Shown: positions 7,201 to 13,953, numbered from the stretch's first letter. The stretch is 17,310 bases of DNA from an uncultured Hungatella sp. (GCA_910577935.1 CAJTOT010000037.1:14363-31672), one strand, 5' to 3'. Numbers and translations: made by a program. The notes: generated by a model from the sequence alone, not told the origin.

Positions 7201-8334
7201 TGTGAGATTCGTACATGAGTGAAAGGCATTGTTTGCTATGCTTGTCACGCCTTCCTCCATTATGACCTTTTTAATATTCTCGTCTTGAGAAGTGGGGGTA
7301 GACTTCCACGGAATTGCTCCGGACATGTCTCCTGATCCCCGGACAGTGAGAGTCCCTTCTCTGTTCAGCTCCCACCAAAGCTTCTCACCGCACGCGCCCT
7401 TCTCATTGGGCACATTGACAAGACTGTCACAGTCCTTAAAAGCCTCGATTCCGATGGTGGTCACTGTGTCCGGCACAGGGATATCGGTCAGGCTCTTACA
7501 GAACTGAAACGCCCACTTCTCTATGGTGGTCACACTGGCCGGTATGCTCACCTTTACTAAATTTGACATTAAACTAAAAGATGACTGGCCAATCGTGGTA
7601 ATTCCGTCTTTGATAACTACTTCCCTGACCCTGTCTCTGGAAATTCCGTCCCAATTGTTTGAGGTCTTTCCCGTGCCGCCCACTGTCAGGATTCCTCCCT
7701 GGGTCATAGTCCAGTGTTCATCACCGCTCAACCCCTTACCCTTAGCCACCAGCGTCTCCGCAGGAAGATTGTCGCAGTTTCCAAAAGCCCTTCCATGAAT
7801 GTAGCCTATGTCGTCACGCACATTAATGTCGGATAAATTTCCACAGGAAACAAACGCCTCCCTGCCGATGCTGTCTACACTGTCCGACAGCTCCACGCCG
7901 GTCAGAAAGGTAAACTCGGCAAATGCGTACTTCCCTATATGAGTGATTCCGCCTCCGATGACGATCCGGTCCACTATGCCGCTGAATTCCTGCCATGGAT
8001 AATCATTCCTACTCCCTTTATCCGGCATAGCCCCCTTGCCTTCGACGGTCAGCACGTCTCCGTCCAGCGACCACGTAAATCCTTCCCACGTGCCGCTTGT
8101 CTCCCCTGCCCGGTTTTCCGCACCGTTCAGGATCGTCTCCACCGTTTTGTCAACGGAAGTTACCGGATCCCGGTCCGCGTTGGACTGGGTTGAGTCAGTC
8201 TTCTTTTCCTCCTTTTGAGTTTTCTCTGCCGACTGCGGTGTTCCCACATTTGTCGCTGCCATAGATGTAATATTCGTCGCCGCCATAGTGACGGCCATCA
8301 ATATTGCAGCTTTGGCCCTTAAGCTTCTCCTCAC
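4288..8334 (-). CDS. Large exported BspA-type leucine-rich-repeat protein with cell-wall-binding repeats
   Basis: A 1348-residue surface protein, numbered from the GTG at 8334. That start has AAAGGGG seven bases upstream; an in-frame ATG at 8382 lies before the predicted transcription start and is rejected. Residues 1-28 form a signal peptide (RRSLRAK, then a hydrophobic run). Residues about 81-719 hold BspA-type LRR_5 repeats (pattern IG..AF..C..L..V.IP) in five blocks, each opened by a W.L...G.LTV.G.G beta module. Residues about 754-1129 are a beta-rich region I cannot assign, possibly a propeller. A Gly/Ser linker (about 1147-1181) leads to choline/glucan-binding-type repeats (about 1206-1329, W-Y-Y-L and GWV). 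There is no LPxTG motif, so attachment is probably non-covalent through these repeats. Likely adhesion or glycan binding on the cell surface; the ligand is unknown. It is monocistronic. Confidence 0.9.
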   Translation of the reverse strand: MRRSLRAKAAILMAVTMAATNITSMAATNVGTPQSAEKTQKEEKKTDSTQSNADRDPVTSVDKTVETILNGAENRAGETSGTWEGFTWSLDGDVLTVEGKGAMPDKGSRNDYPWQEFSGIVDRIVIGGGITHIGKYAFAEFTFLTGVELSDSVDSIGREAFVSCGNLSDINVRDDIGYIHGRAFGNCDNLPAETLVAKGKGLSGDEHWTMTQGGILTVGGTGKTSNNWDGISRDRVREVVIKDGITTIGQSSFSLMSNLVKVSIPASVTTIEKWAFQFCKSLTDIPVPDTVTTIGIEAFKDCDSLVNVPNEKGACGEKLWWELNREGTLTVRGSGDMSGAIPWKSTPTSQDENIKKVIMEEGVTSIANNAFHSCTNLTEVSIPSTMKKIGQSAFRGCTALTSVTLPDGPLIIENYAFQDCTSLKSINVSEETSLGMDVFKGCTSLSGVDISPSGQYGENLRWKLAEDGTLTFTGTGALKPKKGEATPVWKGSGRDKVKKVVIGEGVTLVGGYEFNGCKNLTEVILPEQSLTSIEDYAFLGCVSLEKINISANVTSIGANAFKNCTNLPDTAVIGRGNKEKVNWELFKNGRLTVKGQGKIPDYGLDYSMKETIKEVVIEEGITGIGEGAFCDYKYLASVKLPATLTSIERSAFKNCPSLAGVEIPAKVTAIEEEAFSGCASLTSVKLSEGLQVIRHQAFEGTKVSGVTIPRTVTILEQAAFPDSTDMTFARLADLEASPLKSTGSSSPQGTNNQHKQNYIYYWNDVMNSYLYRGDDGSFYRVERGSGKLVIEQFTSDKTFVKSWNVTMELPEFGGFFAGENELFMVFGKDNLNDDSKQEVFRVVKYSKAMERLDSVSFYGMNTYKPFDAGSLRMDETDTELYIRTAHEMFLSSDGKHHQANVTLVVNKESMIQSYANVGVSNVSSTGYVSHSFNQFLKVDGDRVVTADHGDAYPRSVVLCVYKTGDLFEEPQNTAVLEIPGETGENYTGVTVGGLEFSDSSYLVAGSSINLDDFKGSKTKNIYLSVVDKNSQSVRNIQVTNYSEGSSNNVSTPHLVKISEDEFVLMWEENSGNTVKLAFFDGRGNRLAGSGAGSVSASLSDCQPIVEDGKVMWYVTNGSNLTFYSFEAQIPASASDVKVAQNVVKTKGGSSSGGSSGGSSSGGSSGGGGGGGGGSSSGSSKGKGENTNGPMMPGTGTSPSSAPVVTGAWKKDGTGWWLEQTGGAYPKSQWAKINGAIYLFNASGYMAEGWQAEGGRWYYLIPGSGAMATGWVKPADNKWYYLNTDGAMATGWVKPADNKWYYLNSSGDMATGWVQVDNKWYYLDGSGAMLANTTTPDGHVVGADGARIR
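4348..4719 (-). repeat. Cell-wall-binding repeat array within the LRR protein gene
   Basis: Tandem coding repeats of about 60-63 bp. The plus-strand string TACCACTTGTTGTC recurs three times (near 4376, 4436, 4499), and GCCATGGCTCCG recurs nearby. The protein units are GAMATGWVKPADNKWYYLN and variants, matching the CW_binding_1 (choline/glucan-binding) pattern. Near-identity at the DNA level of the last three units suggests recent duplication. Confidence 0.85.
4792..4896 (-). repeat. Gly/Ser-rich linker coding tract
   Basis: Low-complexity sequence coding for about 35 residues of GGSSSGGSS units and a run of nine or more glycines. It separates the beta-rich middle domain from the wall-binding repeats and is probably a flexible spacer that is prone to length change. 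Confidence 0.8.
6178..8094 (-). repeat. Five LRR supermodules in the surface-protein gene
   Basis: Five units of about 110-140 residues. Each begins with a W.L...G.LTV.G.G module (residues about 81, 199, 312, 453, 574 from the GTG start) followed by a K.VVI..GIT.IG strand and one to four LRR_5 repeats. The order module-plus-LRRs is kept in all five units. Confidence 0.75.
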
Positions 8335-8361
8335 AGCCTTACCCCTTTCGTTGTTGATAAT

Positions 8362-8377
8362 TTGGAAAAATTTCCAA
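8362..8377. promoter_or_regulatory. Palindrome at the transcription start of the LRR gene
   Basis: TTGGAAA-AA-TTTCCAA is a perfect 7+7 inverted repeat. It covers roughly +2 to +17 of the predicted transcript, where a bound repressor would block initiation or early elongation. It may instead be a short RNA hairpin. Confidence 0.45.
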
Positions 8378-8385
8378 TCCACTTT

Positions 8386-8414
8386 ATTATAATCGGTTTA
8401 AAAATCTCTGTCAA
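8386..8414 (-). promoter_or_regulatory. Consensus promoter of the LRR surface-protein gene
   Basis: Minus strand TTGACA (8414 to 8409), exactly 17 bp, TATAAT (8391 to 8386): a perfect sigma-A consensus. Transcription would start near 8379, leaving about 45 nt before the GTG. Confidence 0.85.
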
Positions 8415-8458
8415 CTGCAAGAAACGGTCCAGATGGAAACCTTCGCGGGATAAATCGC

Positions 8459-8498
8459 AAAAAAGCTCCACATGGGTTCCGCCATGTGGAGCTTTTTC
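8459..8498 (-). terminator. Terminator of gap-pgk-tpiA
   Basis: GCTCCACATGG (8465-8475) pairs perfectly with CCATGTGGAGC (8482-8492) around a 6 nt loop. On the minus strand the stem is followed by a run of T. An equal T-run on the other strand makes it potentially bidirectional. It lies about 30 nt after the tpiA stop. Confidence 0.9.
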
Positions 8499-8521
8499 CT
8501 TATACACAGTAGACAAAGATT

Positions 8522-9274
8522 TTATTTATTGTAATTAACAATCTTTCCGAAGTCCGGCTTCAGGGACGCTCCGCCTACCAGACCGCCGTCGATATCCGGC
8601 TGCGCGAACAGCTCGGGAGCGCTGGCACCGGATACAGAGCCGCCGTACTGAATGCGGATAGCAGCCGCTGTGGCCTCGTCGTAGACCTCCCCGATGCACA
8701 CGCGGATAGCGGCACACACTTCCTGAGCCTGCTCTGTGGTGGCAACCTTGCCGGTTCCGATGGCCCAGATAGGCTCGTAGGCGATAACCACCTTCTTGGC
8801 CTGGTCAGCGGTCACGTTCTGGAATGCGATCTTGATCTGCTGACGGATCCAGTCGATGGTGATGCCCTGCTCTCTCTGTGTCAGAGACTCGCCGCAGCAC
8901 AGAATCGGAGTCAGGTCATGCTCAAGGGCCTTCAGCACCTTCTTGTTGACGATCTCGTCGGTCTCCTTAAAGTACTCTCTTCTCTCGGAGTGTCCGATGA
9001 TCACGTACTTTACGCCTGCATCCTTCAGCATGTTGGGAGAAATCTCACCTGTGTAGGCTCCCTTCTCCTCAAAGTACATGTTCTCCGCGCCCACGTTGAT
9101 GTTGGTGCCCTCTGCTGCCTTCACCACAGGGATAATATCGATGGCCGGCACGCAGAACACCACATCAACCTCGTCGTTGCCCACCAGCGGCTTTAACTCT
9201 TCTACCAGGGCAACCGCCTCCGTGGGAGTCATGTTCATCTTCCAGTTGCCGGCGATAATTTTCTTTCTGCTCAT
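8522..9274 (-). CDS. tpiA: Triosephosphate isomerase
   Basis: TpiA interconverts dihydroxyacetone phosphate and glyceraldehyde-3-phosphate in glycolysis. The 250 residues match the family length. Active-site residues are visible: N10 and K12 in GNWKMN, H95 in GHSERREYF, and the catalytic E167 in AYEPIWAIGTG. The phosphate-binding segments YGGSVSG and GLVGGASLKP are near the C terminus. AAGGAG about 10 bases before the ATG sets the start. It is the last gene of the gap-pgk-tpiA order, 94 bp after pgk, with two hairpins in the gap and a strong terminator after it. Confidence 0.97.
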   Translation of the reverse strand: MSRKKIIAGNWKMNMTPTEAVALVEELKPLVGNDEVDVVFCVPAIDIIPVVKAAEGTNINVGAENMYFEEKGAYTGEISPNMLKDAGVKYVIIGHSERREYFKETDEIVNKKVLKALEHDLTPILCCGESLTQREQGITIDWIRQQIKIAFQNVTADQAKKVVIAYEPIWAIGTGKVATTEQAQEVCAAIRVCIGEVYDEATAAAIRIQYGGSVSGASAPELFAQPDIDGGLVGGASLKPDFGKIVNYNK

Positions 9275-9298
9275 GTCAGTTTTCTCTCCTTAAATGTC

Positions 9299-9368
9299 GG
9301 GAGACAGCCGGCTTTTCCGCCGGACAATCTCCCACTATATGACGGTTTGAAAGCCGAAGCCGGCTTTC
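9299..9368 (-). other. Two intercistronic hairpins between pgk and tpiA
   Basis: First hairpin: GGGAGA (9299-9304) with TCTCCC (9328-9333), enclosing CCGGC (9308-9312) with GCCGG (9319-9323). Second hairpin: GAAAGCCG (9349-9356) with CGGCTTTC (9361-9368) around a 4 nt loop, directly after the pgk stop. Neither has a U-run, so RNA processing or stabilisation fits better than termination. Confidence 0.55.
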
Positions 9369-10586
9369 TCAGGCCTTGTTGTCAGCTGCAGCCACGCCCG
9401 GCAGCTCCTTGCCCTCCAGGAACTCCAGAGAAGCGCCGCCGCCGGTGGAGATGTGGGTCATCTTGTCCGCAAAGCCCAGTCTCTTCACTGCGTTCACAGA
9501 ATCGCCGCCGCCGATAACGGTAGTCGCGTCAGACAGCTCGGCAACTGCGCGGCAGACTTCCAGAGTGCCCTCTGCGAAATTGGAGAACTCGAACACGCCC
9601 ATGGGTCCGTTCCAAACCACAGTCTTGGCGCCCTTGAGAGCCTCTTTATAAGCCTCAATAGTCTTGGGTCCGATGTCAAAGCCTGACCAGCCGGCATCAA
9701 TGACATCCACCACCTTGCGCTCTGTGTCGTTGTTAAATTCCCTGCCCTCAACATGGTCAACAGGCAGCAGCAGCTTCACACCCTTGTCTGCAGCCTTCTT
9801 CACCATCTCCAGAGCATAGTCCAGCTTATCCTCCTCGCACAGGGAATTGCCGATCTCCTGGCCCTGGGCCTTGGCAAATGTATAAGCCATGCCGCCGCCG
9901 ATGATGAGAGTGTCCACCTTGTCAAGCAGATTGTTGATGACATTGATCTTATCAGATACCTTAGCGCCGCCCAGGATGGCAACGAAGGGGCGAACCGGAT
10001 TCTCCACGGCCTGGCCCAGGAACTTGATCTCCTTCTCCATCAGGTATCCGACCACATTCTCCTTGGTGTGCTTGGTAACGCCTACGTTGGAGCAGTGGGC
10101 TCTGTGGGCAGTGCCGAAGGCATCGTTTACAAATACGCCGCCCTGGCAGAGATCAGCCAGCTCTTTCGCGTATGCGTCTGCCTTCTCGTCCTTGCCGTAC
10201 TTGGTCTCCTCCACTCTGTAGCGGGTATTCTGAAGCAGGAGAACTTCTCCGTCCTTCAGCTCCGCGGCTACCTTCTGGGTCTCCGGTCCTGTAACCACAG
10301 GGTCGTTGACAAATTTCACTTCCACGCCCAGTCTCTCGCTGAGAGCGGGAGCAACCGGCGCCAGGGACATCTCCGGAACAGGCTCTCCCTTGGGCTTGCC
10401 CAGATGGGAGCACAGGATAACCTTCGCGCCCTGATCCAGCAGTTTCTTGATGGTCGGGATTGCGCCGTCGATACGGTTGTAGTTCTGAATCACGCCGTCC
10501 TTCAGCGGAACGTTAAAGTCGCAGCGGACAAGAACTTTCTTGCCTTTAAGATCTTTCAAATCATCTACTGTTTTTTTATTCAGCAT
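9369..10586 (-). CDS. pgk: Phosphoglycerate kinase
   Basis: Pgk transfers phosphate from 1,3-bisphosphoglycerate to ADP, the first ATP-forming step of lower glycolysis. The start is placed at the ATG at 10586 (405 residues), because AAAGGGG lies about ten bases upstream; an ATG three codons earlier is only one base from that site. Family landmarks are present: RCDFNVPLKDG, NRIDGAIPTIKKLL and SHLGKPKG in the N-terminal substrate domain, and the nucleotide-domain motifs GGAKVSDKI, NGPMGVFE and GGGDSVNAV with STGGGASLEFLEG near the end. It is the middle gene of gap-pgk-tpiA. A hairpin with a U-run ends only about 25 bases before its start, so it may receive only part of the gap transcription. 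Confidence 0.97.
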   Translation of the reverse strand: MLNKKTVDDLKDLKGKKVLVRCDFNVPLKDGVIQNYNRIDGAIPTIKKLLDQGAKVILCSHLGKPKGEPVPEMSLAPVAPALSERLGVEVKFVNDPVVTGPETQKVAAELKDGEVLLLQNTRYRVEETKYGKDEKADAYAKELADLCQGGVFVNDAFGTAHRAHCSNVGVTKHTKENVVGYLMEKEIKFLGQAVENPVRPFVAILGGAKVSDKINVINNLLDKVDTLIIGGGMAYTFAKAQGQEIGNSLCEEDKLDYALEMVKKAADKGVKLLLPVDHVEGREFNNDTERKVVDVIDAGWSGFDIGPKTIEAYKEALKGAKTVVWNGPMGVFEFSNFAEGTLEVCRAVAELSDATTVIGGGDSVNAVKRLGFADKMTHISTGGGASLEFLEGKELPGVAAADNKA

Positions 10587-10610
10587 GGTAAGCATACCCC
10601 TTTCACTTTA

Positions 10611-10640
10611 TAAAAAGGGTCCGGTCCTCAGACCGGACCC
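10611..10640 (-). terminator. Terminator-like hairpin between gap and pgk
   Basis: GGGTCCGGTC (10617-10626) pairs perfectly with GACCGGACCC (10631-10640) around a 4 nt loop. On the minus strand TTTTTAT follows. It lies 31 nt after the gap stop and directly before the pgk ribosome binding site. No separate pgk promoter is evident, so it is probably a partial terminator or a 3'-end stabiliser for gap mRNA. Confidence 0.8.
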
Positions 10641-10671
10641 CTGTGGATCTCACTGATGTAGCTTGTCCTGA

Positions 10672-11700
10672 TTACAGCTCAGCGAAGTATTTGATTGTTC
10701 TAACCATCTGGCTGGTGTAGGAGTTCTCATTGTCATACCATGAAACTACCTGAACCTCGTACAGATCATCGGCAATCTTAGCTACCATAGTCTGGGTCGC
10801 GTCAAACAGGGAACCGAATCTCATGCCGATAACGTCGGAAGAAACGATGGGATCCTCATTATAGCCGAAGGATGCGGAAGAAGCTGCCTTCATAGCCGCG
10901 TTGATGCCTTCTTTCGTAACGTCTGCGCCCTTAACAACTGCTGTTAAGATGGTGGTGGAACCGGTAGGTACGGGAACACGCTGCGCGGAACCGATTAACT
11001 TGCCGTTTAACTCAGGAATAACCAGGCCGATAGCCTTGGCTGCGCCGGTGGAGTTGGGAACGATGTTGGCAGCACCTGCTCTTGCTCTTCTCAGATCGCC
11101 TTTTCTGTGAGGTCCGTCAAGAATCATCTGATCGCCTGTGTAGGCATGGATGGTGCTCATGATACCGGACTGAATAGGAGCGTAATCGTTGAGAGCCTTA
11201 GCCATGGGAGCCAGGCAGTTAGTTGTACAGGAAGCTGCGGAAATGATCGTGTCTTCTTTGGTCAGAGTGCCTTCGTTTACACTGAAAACAACCGTTGGCA
11301 GATCGTTGCCGGCCGGAGCGGAGATGACAACCTTCTTGGCGCCTGCATCGATGTGGGCCTGAGATTTTGCCTTGGAGCAGTAAAAACCTGTACACTCCAG
11401 AACTACGTCAACGCCGATCTCGCCCCAGGGAAGGTCAGCAGCATTCTTCTCGGCATAAATCTTGATTGTCTTGCCGTCTACAGTGATGGAATCCTCACCG
11501 GCTTCTACAGTGTGCAGATTCTCACCGATGCGTCCGGTGTATCCGCCCTGAGCGGTGTCATACTTTAACAAGTGAGCCAGCATCTTGGGATCTGTCAAAT
11601 CGTTGATAGCAACGATCTCGTAACCCTCTGCCCCGAACATCTGTCTGAACGCCAGACGTCCAATACGTCCAAAACCATTGATTGCTACTTTTACTGCCAT
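10672..11700 (-). CDS. gap: Glyceraldehyde-3-phosphate dehydrogenase (NAD-type)
   Basis: GAPDH oxidises glyceraldehyde-3-phosphate to 1,3-bisphosphoglycerate. The start is the ATG at 11700 (342 residues), ten bases after AGGAGG; the ATG three codons upstream is too close to that site. The N-terminal Rossmann motif INGFGRIGR (7-15) is clear. Asp34 in AINDLTD at the end of the second strand indicates NAD rather than NADP. The catalytic Cys158 sits in SCTTNC and the partner His185 in TIHAYTGDQ. The C-terminal WYDNENSYTSQMVRT motif is intact. It heads gap-pgk-tpiA under its own promoter (11767-11795) and is followed by a terminator-like hairpin, which is expected to give gap more transcript than its partners. 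Confidence 0.97.
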   Translation of the reverse strand: MAVKVAINGFGRIGRLAFRQMFGAEGYEIVAINDLTDPKMLAHLLKYDTAQGGYTGRIGENLHTVEAGEDSITVDGKTIKIYAEKNAADLPWGEIGVDVVLECTGFYCSKAKSQAHIDAGAKKVVISAPAGNDLPTVVFSVNEGTLTKEDTIISAASCTTNCLAPMAKALNDYAPIQSGIMSTIHAYTGDQMILDGPHRKGDLRRARAGAANIVPNSTGAAKAIGLVIPELNGKLIGSAQRVPVPTGSTTILTAVVKGADVTKEGINAAMKAASSASFGYNEDPIVSSDVIGMRFGSLFDATQTMVAKIADDLYEVQVVSWYDNENSYTSQMVRTIKYFAEL

Positions 11701-11766
11701 AACTCTCATTCCTCCTAAAGAATAAATTGAATTGCGATTGTTAAAATGTAATCAACCCCATAAACA

Positions 11767-11795
11767 ATTCTACATAATTTTCCCAGAAATATCAA
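11767..11795 (-). promoter_or_regulatory. Promoter of gap-pgk-tpiA
   Basis: Minus strand TTGATA (11795 to 11790), 17 bp spacer, TAGAAT (11772 to 11767). Transcription would start near 11760, leaving a leader of about 60 nt. No terminator is visible between this promoter and the upstream Na/Pi gene, so read-through is possible. Confidence 0.65.
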
Positions 11796-11820
11796 GTAGT
11801 TTTTAGATTTTTTACATTTT

Positions 11821-13491
11821 TTACAGTTCCTTTTTAATATACCCTGCAAGATTGTAGGCATGATCGGAAATACGTTCCAGGTTACTGATAATATCCAGGA
11901 AAATAACCCCTGACGACGGGGCGCACTCGCCCTTGGAGAGCCTCTCGATATGCTTCTCCCTCAGCTCCTCCTCCAGGCTGTCCACCTGGTCCTCATACTT
12001 GCTCACCTTGCGCACCATGTCCATGTTGCCGGTTCTCCTGGCCTCTATGGCGCAGCCGAAGCCCTTGAACACGCTGTCGCTGATCTGGCGCAGATCTTCC
12101 ACTCCTGTCTCGGAAAATGTCAGCTTGTGGTTTACCAGATATTCCGCGGACTCCGCCAGGTTCTCTGCGTGGTCTCCCACCCTCTCGATGTCGCTGACGC
12201 TGTAGAACAGATCGTTGACCACCTGCTTCTGGCGCTCCGTGAGAGACAGATTGTCGATCTTGATCAGGTACTCGGTGAGCATCTTCTCCATGCGGTTGAT
12301 GGTCTTCTCCACCTCGTAAACCTCTTTGATCTCGTCCAGGCTGCCGGTAATGATGGCATCGATTCCTCTTTTCACATTGCCCATGGTGATCTGACCCATG
12401 TGGATCACCTCCAGGGCCGCCGTCTCCACGGCAAATGCCGGCGACTCAAAGATACGCTCGTCCAGATGCTTTAAGGCCACGGCCTCCTCGCTGTCCTCCT
12501 CCGGCTGCTCTTCCCTCTCTTTTACCAGAATTCCCGACAGAGTCACCAGCTGGTTGGCGAACGGGAACAGGACAGCCGTGTTCACCAGGTTGAACACCGT
12601 GTGGAACATGGATATCTCCATGGCCGTGATGTTTCTGGCCGCCAGGGCCGGGGACATGGCAAACAGCACAAATCCCACGATTCCAAACAGCAGGGAACCG
12701 ATAATGTTAAAACTCAGGTGCATCACCGCCGCCCTTCTGGCCGTTCTGGAACCGCCCACGCTGGACAGCATGGCAGTGACGCAGGAGCCGATGTTCTGTC
12801 CCAGGGTGATGTAGATGGCGGCGTTGGTTGTCACCACCCCGTTCAGCGCCAGAGTCTGCAGGATACCCACGGAAGCCGAGGAGCTCTGGAGCAGGGCCGT
12901 GACCAGGGCGCCTATGAGCATTCCCAGCAGAGGGTTGCTTCCCAGCACCTCAAATGCCTTGGAAAAAACAGGCGCGTCGGTATAAGGCGAGATGGAGTCG
13001 GACATAAATTCCAGCCCCATGAACAAGAGGCCGAGACCCACCAGGATCTCCCCTGCCGTGCGGTATTTCTGTTTCTTTGTAAACAGAACCATCAGAGAGC
13101 CGATCCCGATGAGCAGCGGCGCGTAGAACACCGGCTTCATCACCTCCATGGCGTCTCCAAGCTGGCTTAAAGACACGATCCACGCGGTAATGGTGGTGCC
13201 GATGTTGGCGCCCATGATCACTCCCACCGCCTGGGTCAGATTCAGCACGCCCGCGCTCACGAAACCCACCACCATGACCGTGGTGGCGCCGCTGCTCTGG
13301 ATGATGGCGGTGATCAGCGCTCCCAGACACACTGCCATAATCCGGTTGTTGGTCAGCATTCCCAGGAAATGACTCATCTTCCCGCCCGCCGTCTTCTGCA
13401 TCCCGTCTGCCATGATGTTCATGCCGTACAAGAACATCCCAAGCCCTCCCAGGAATCCGAACAGATTCGATATGTTACCAGTAATTGACAT
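11821..13491 (-). CDS. Na/Pi cotransporter family protein with PhoU-like C-terminal domain
   Basis: A 556-residue membrane protein of the NptA/YjbB type, expected to move inorganic phosphate with sodium. Residues about 1-325 hold two inverted Na_Pi_cotrans repeats with the hallmark motifs QSSGATT (65-71) and QSSSASV (202-208), within roughly eight to ten hydrophobic segments including GANIGTT. After a charged linker (EEQPEEDSEE) a helical PhoU-like domain runs to the end, with VNDLFYSVSDIERVGDHAENLAE and NLERISDHAYNLAGY. AGGAGG five bases before the ATG sets the start. An extended -10 and a TTAACA direct repeat lie upstream. Direction of transport (import or export) cannot be decided from sequence. 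Confidence 0.93.
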   Translation of the reverse strand: MSITGNISNLFGFLGGLGMFLYGMNIMADGMQKTAGGKMSHFLGMLTNNRIMAVCLGALITAIIQSSGATTVMVVGFVSAGVLNLTQAVGVIMGANIGTTITAWIVSLSQLGDAMEVMKPVFYAPLLIGIGSLMVLFTKKQKYRTAGEILVGLGLLFMGLEFMSDSISPYTDAPVFSKAFEVLGSNPLLGMLIGALVTALLQSSSASVGILQTLALNGVVTTNAAIYITLGQNIGSCVTAMLSSVGGSRTARRAAVMHLSFNIIGSLLFGIVGFVLFAMSPALAARNITAMEISMFHTVFNLVNTAVLFPFANQLVTLSGILVKEREEQPEEDSEEAVALKHLDERIFESPAFAVETAALEVIHMGQITMGNVKRGIDAIITGSLDEIKEVYEVEKTINRMEKMLTEYLIKIDNLSLTERQKQVVNDLFYSVSDIERVGDHAENLAESAEYLVNHKLTFSETGVEDLRQISDSVFKGFGCAIEARRTGNMDMVRKVSKYEDQVDSLEEELREKHIERLSKGECAPSSGVIFLDIISNLERISDHAYNLAGYIKKEL

Positions 13492-13516
13492 GTTTTCCTC
13501 CTGATATGTATTGGCG

Positions 13517-13541
13517 TCTGCCAGCCGGTGCCGGCGGCAGA
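13517..13541 (-). other. Hairpin in the leader of the Na/Pi gene
   Basis: TCTGCC (13517-13522) pairs with GGCAGA (13536-13541), extended inwards by GCC with GGC past a mismatch. It lies about 25 nt upstream of the start codon in a leader of about 150 nt. There is no U-run. Confidence 0.35.
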
Positions 13542-13651
13542 TCCTTCCCTGGCGCGAAACCGCCTCCGCTTAAGTATCCCCGGCACGTCAGATTCTCATT
13601 CATGCCTGTCTCAGGGAGGCCCGCTCTGCGCAGTCATTAAATATCCAGATT

Positions 13652-13660
13652 ATCATAGCA
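13652..13660 (-). promoter_or_regulatory. Extended -10 promoter of the Na/Pi gene
   Basis: Minus strand TGCTATGAT: TG (13660-13659), one base, then TATGAT (13657 to 13652). No clear -35 hexamer is present, which would suit a promoter needing an activator. Confidence 0.45.
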
Positions 13661-13697
13661 TATTCCCCCTGCGCCATGCTACATTTTTTTAGGACTT

Positions 13698-13713
13698 TGT
13701 TAAAATTTGTTAA
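13698..13713 (-). promoter_or_regulatory. Pho-box-like direct repeat
   Basis: On the minus strand TTAACA-AATT-TTAACA, within two tandem 10 bp units (13696-13705 and 13706-13715). PhoP in Firmicutes binds repeats of TTAACA-like hexamers spaced by about 4-6 bp. It lies about 40 bp upstream of the -10 of a phosphate-transporter gene. Confidence 0.45.
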
Positions 13714-13777
13714 ATTCTACTTATATAAACGCAAAATTCATGGTTTTCCTGAGAACACTCTTACCATTCGGCAAATA

Positions 13778-13953
13778 CCCTCCTTCTTCTGGAGGGCAGA
13801 GGGTTACTGTTCAGGTAGGTCTGCGCACTGGCTGCGCTGACCGTATGATCACCTGGGCAGGCGGGCAAAAATCCCATCACTGCAGACGATTTTCATGGAT
13901 TTTTGCCGGTTGCTGTGAACGCATGTGAACAGTAACGGCAGCGGGCTTCTGCC
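13778..13953. repeat. Block of nested inverted repeats (structured RNA or dispersed palindromic element)
   Basis: The gene-free stretch 13720-13990 holds several inverted repeats. CCCTCC/GGAGGG: 13778-13783 with 13791-13796. Outer 11 bp pair GTTACTGTTCA (13803-13813) with TGAACAGTAAC (13926-13936). Inside it are CAGGT/ACCTG (13812-13816 with 13851-13855), enclosing GCGCA/TGCGC (13823-13827 with 13833-13837). An 11 bp pair GGCAAAAATCC (13864-13874) with GGATTTTTGCC (13897-13907) follows. A last hairpin is GGCAG/CTGCC (13937-13941 with 13949-13953). No convincing gene lies here. It could be a folded non-coding RNA or a MITE/REP-like repeat. Confidence 0.6.

Noticed and set aside
8335..8382. In-frame ATG extension of the LRR protein
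   Set aside because: It starts before the predicted transcription start (about 8379), has no ribosome binding site, and would bury the signal peptide. GTG at 8334 has AAAGGGG at proper spacing.
9753..10613. Long plus-strand open frame opposite pgk (286 codons)
   Set aside because: It is antisense to a certain pgk gene, lacks a ribosome binding site, and its protein resembles no family. Similar shadows opposite the LRR, gap and Na/Pi genes were dropped for the same reason.
13707..13928. Open frame of 73 codons in the palindrome region
   Set aside because: No ribosome binding site, runs through the inverted repeats, and has a composition unlike the neighbouring proteins.
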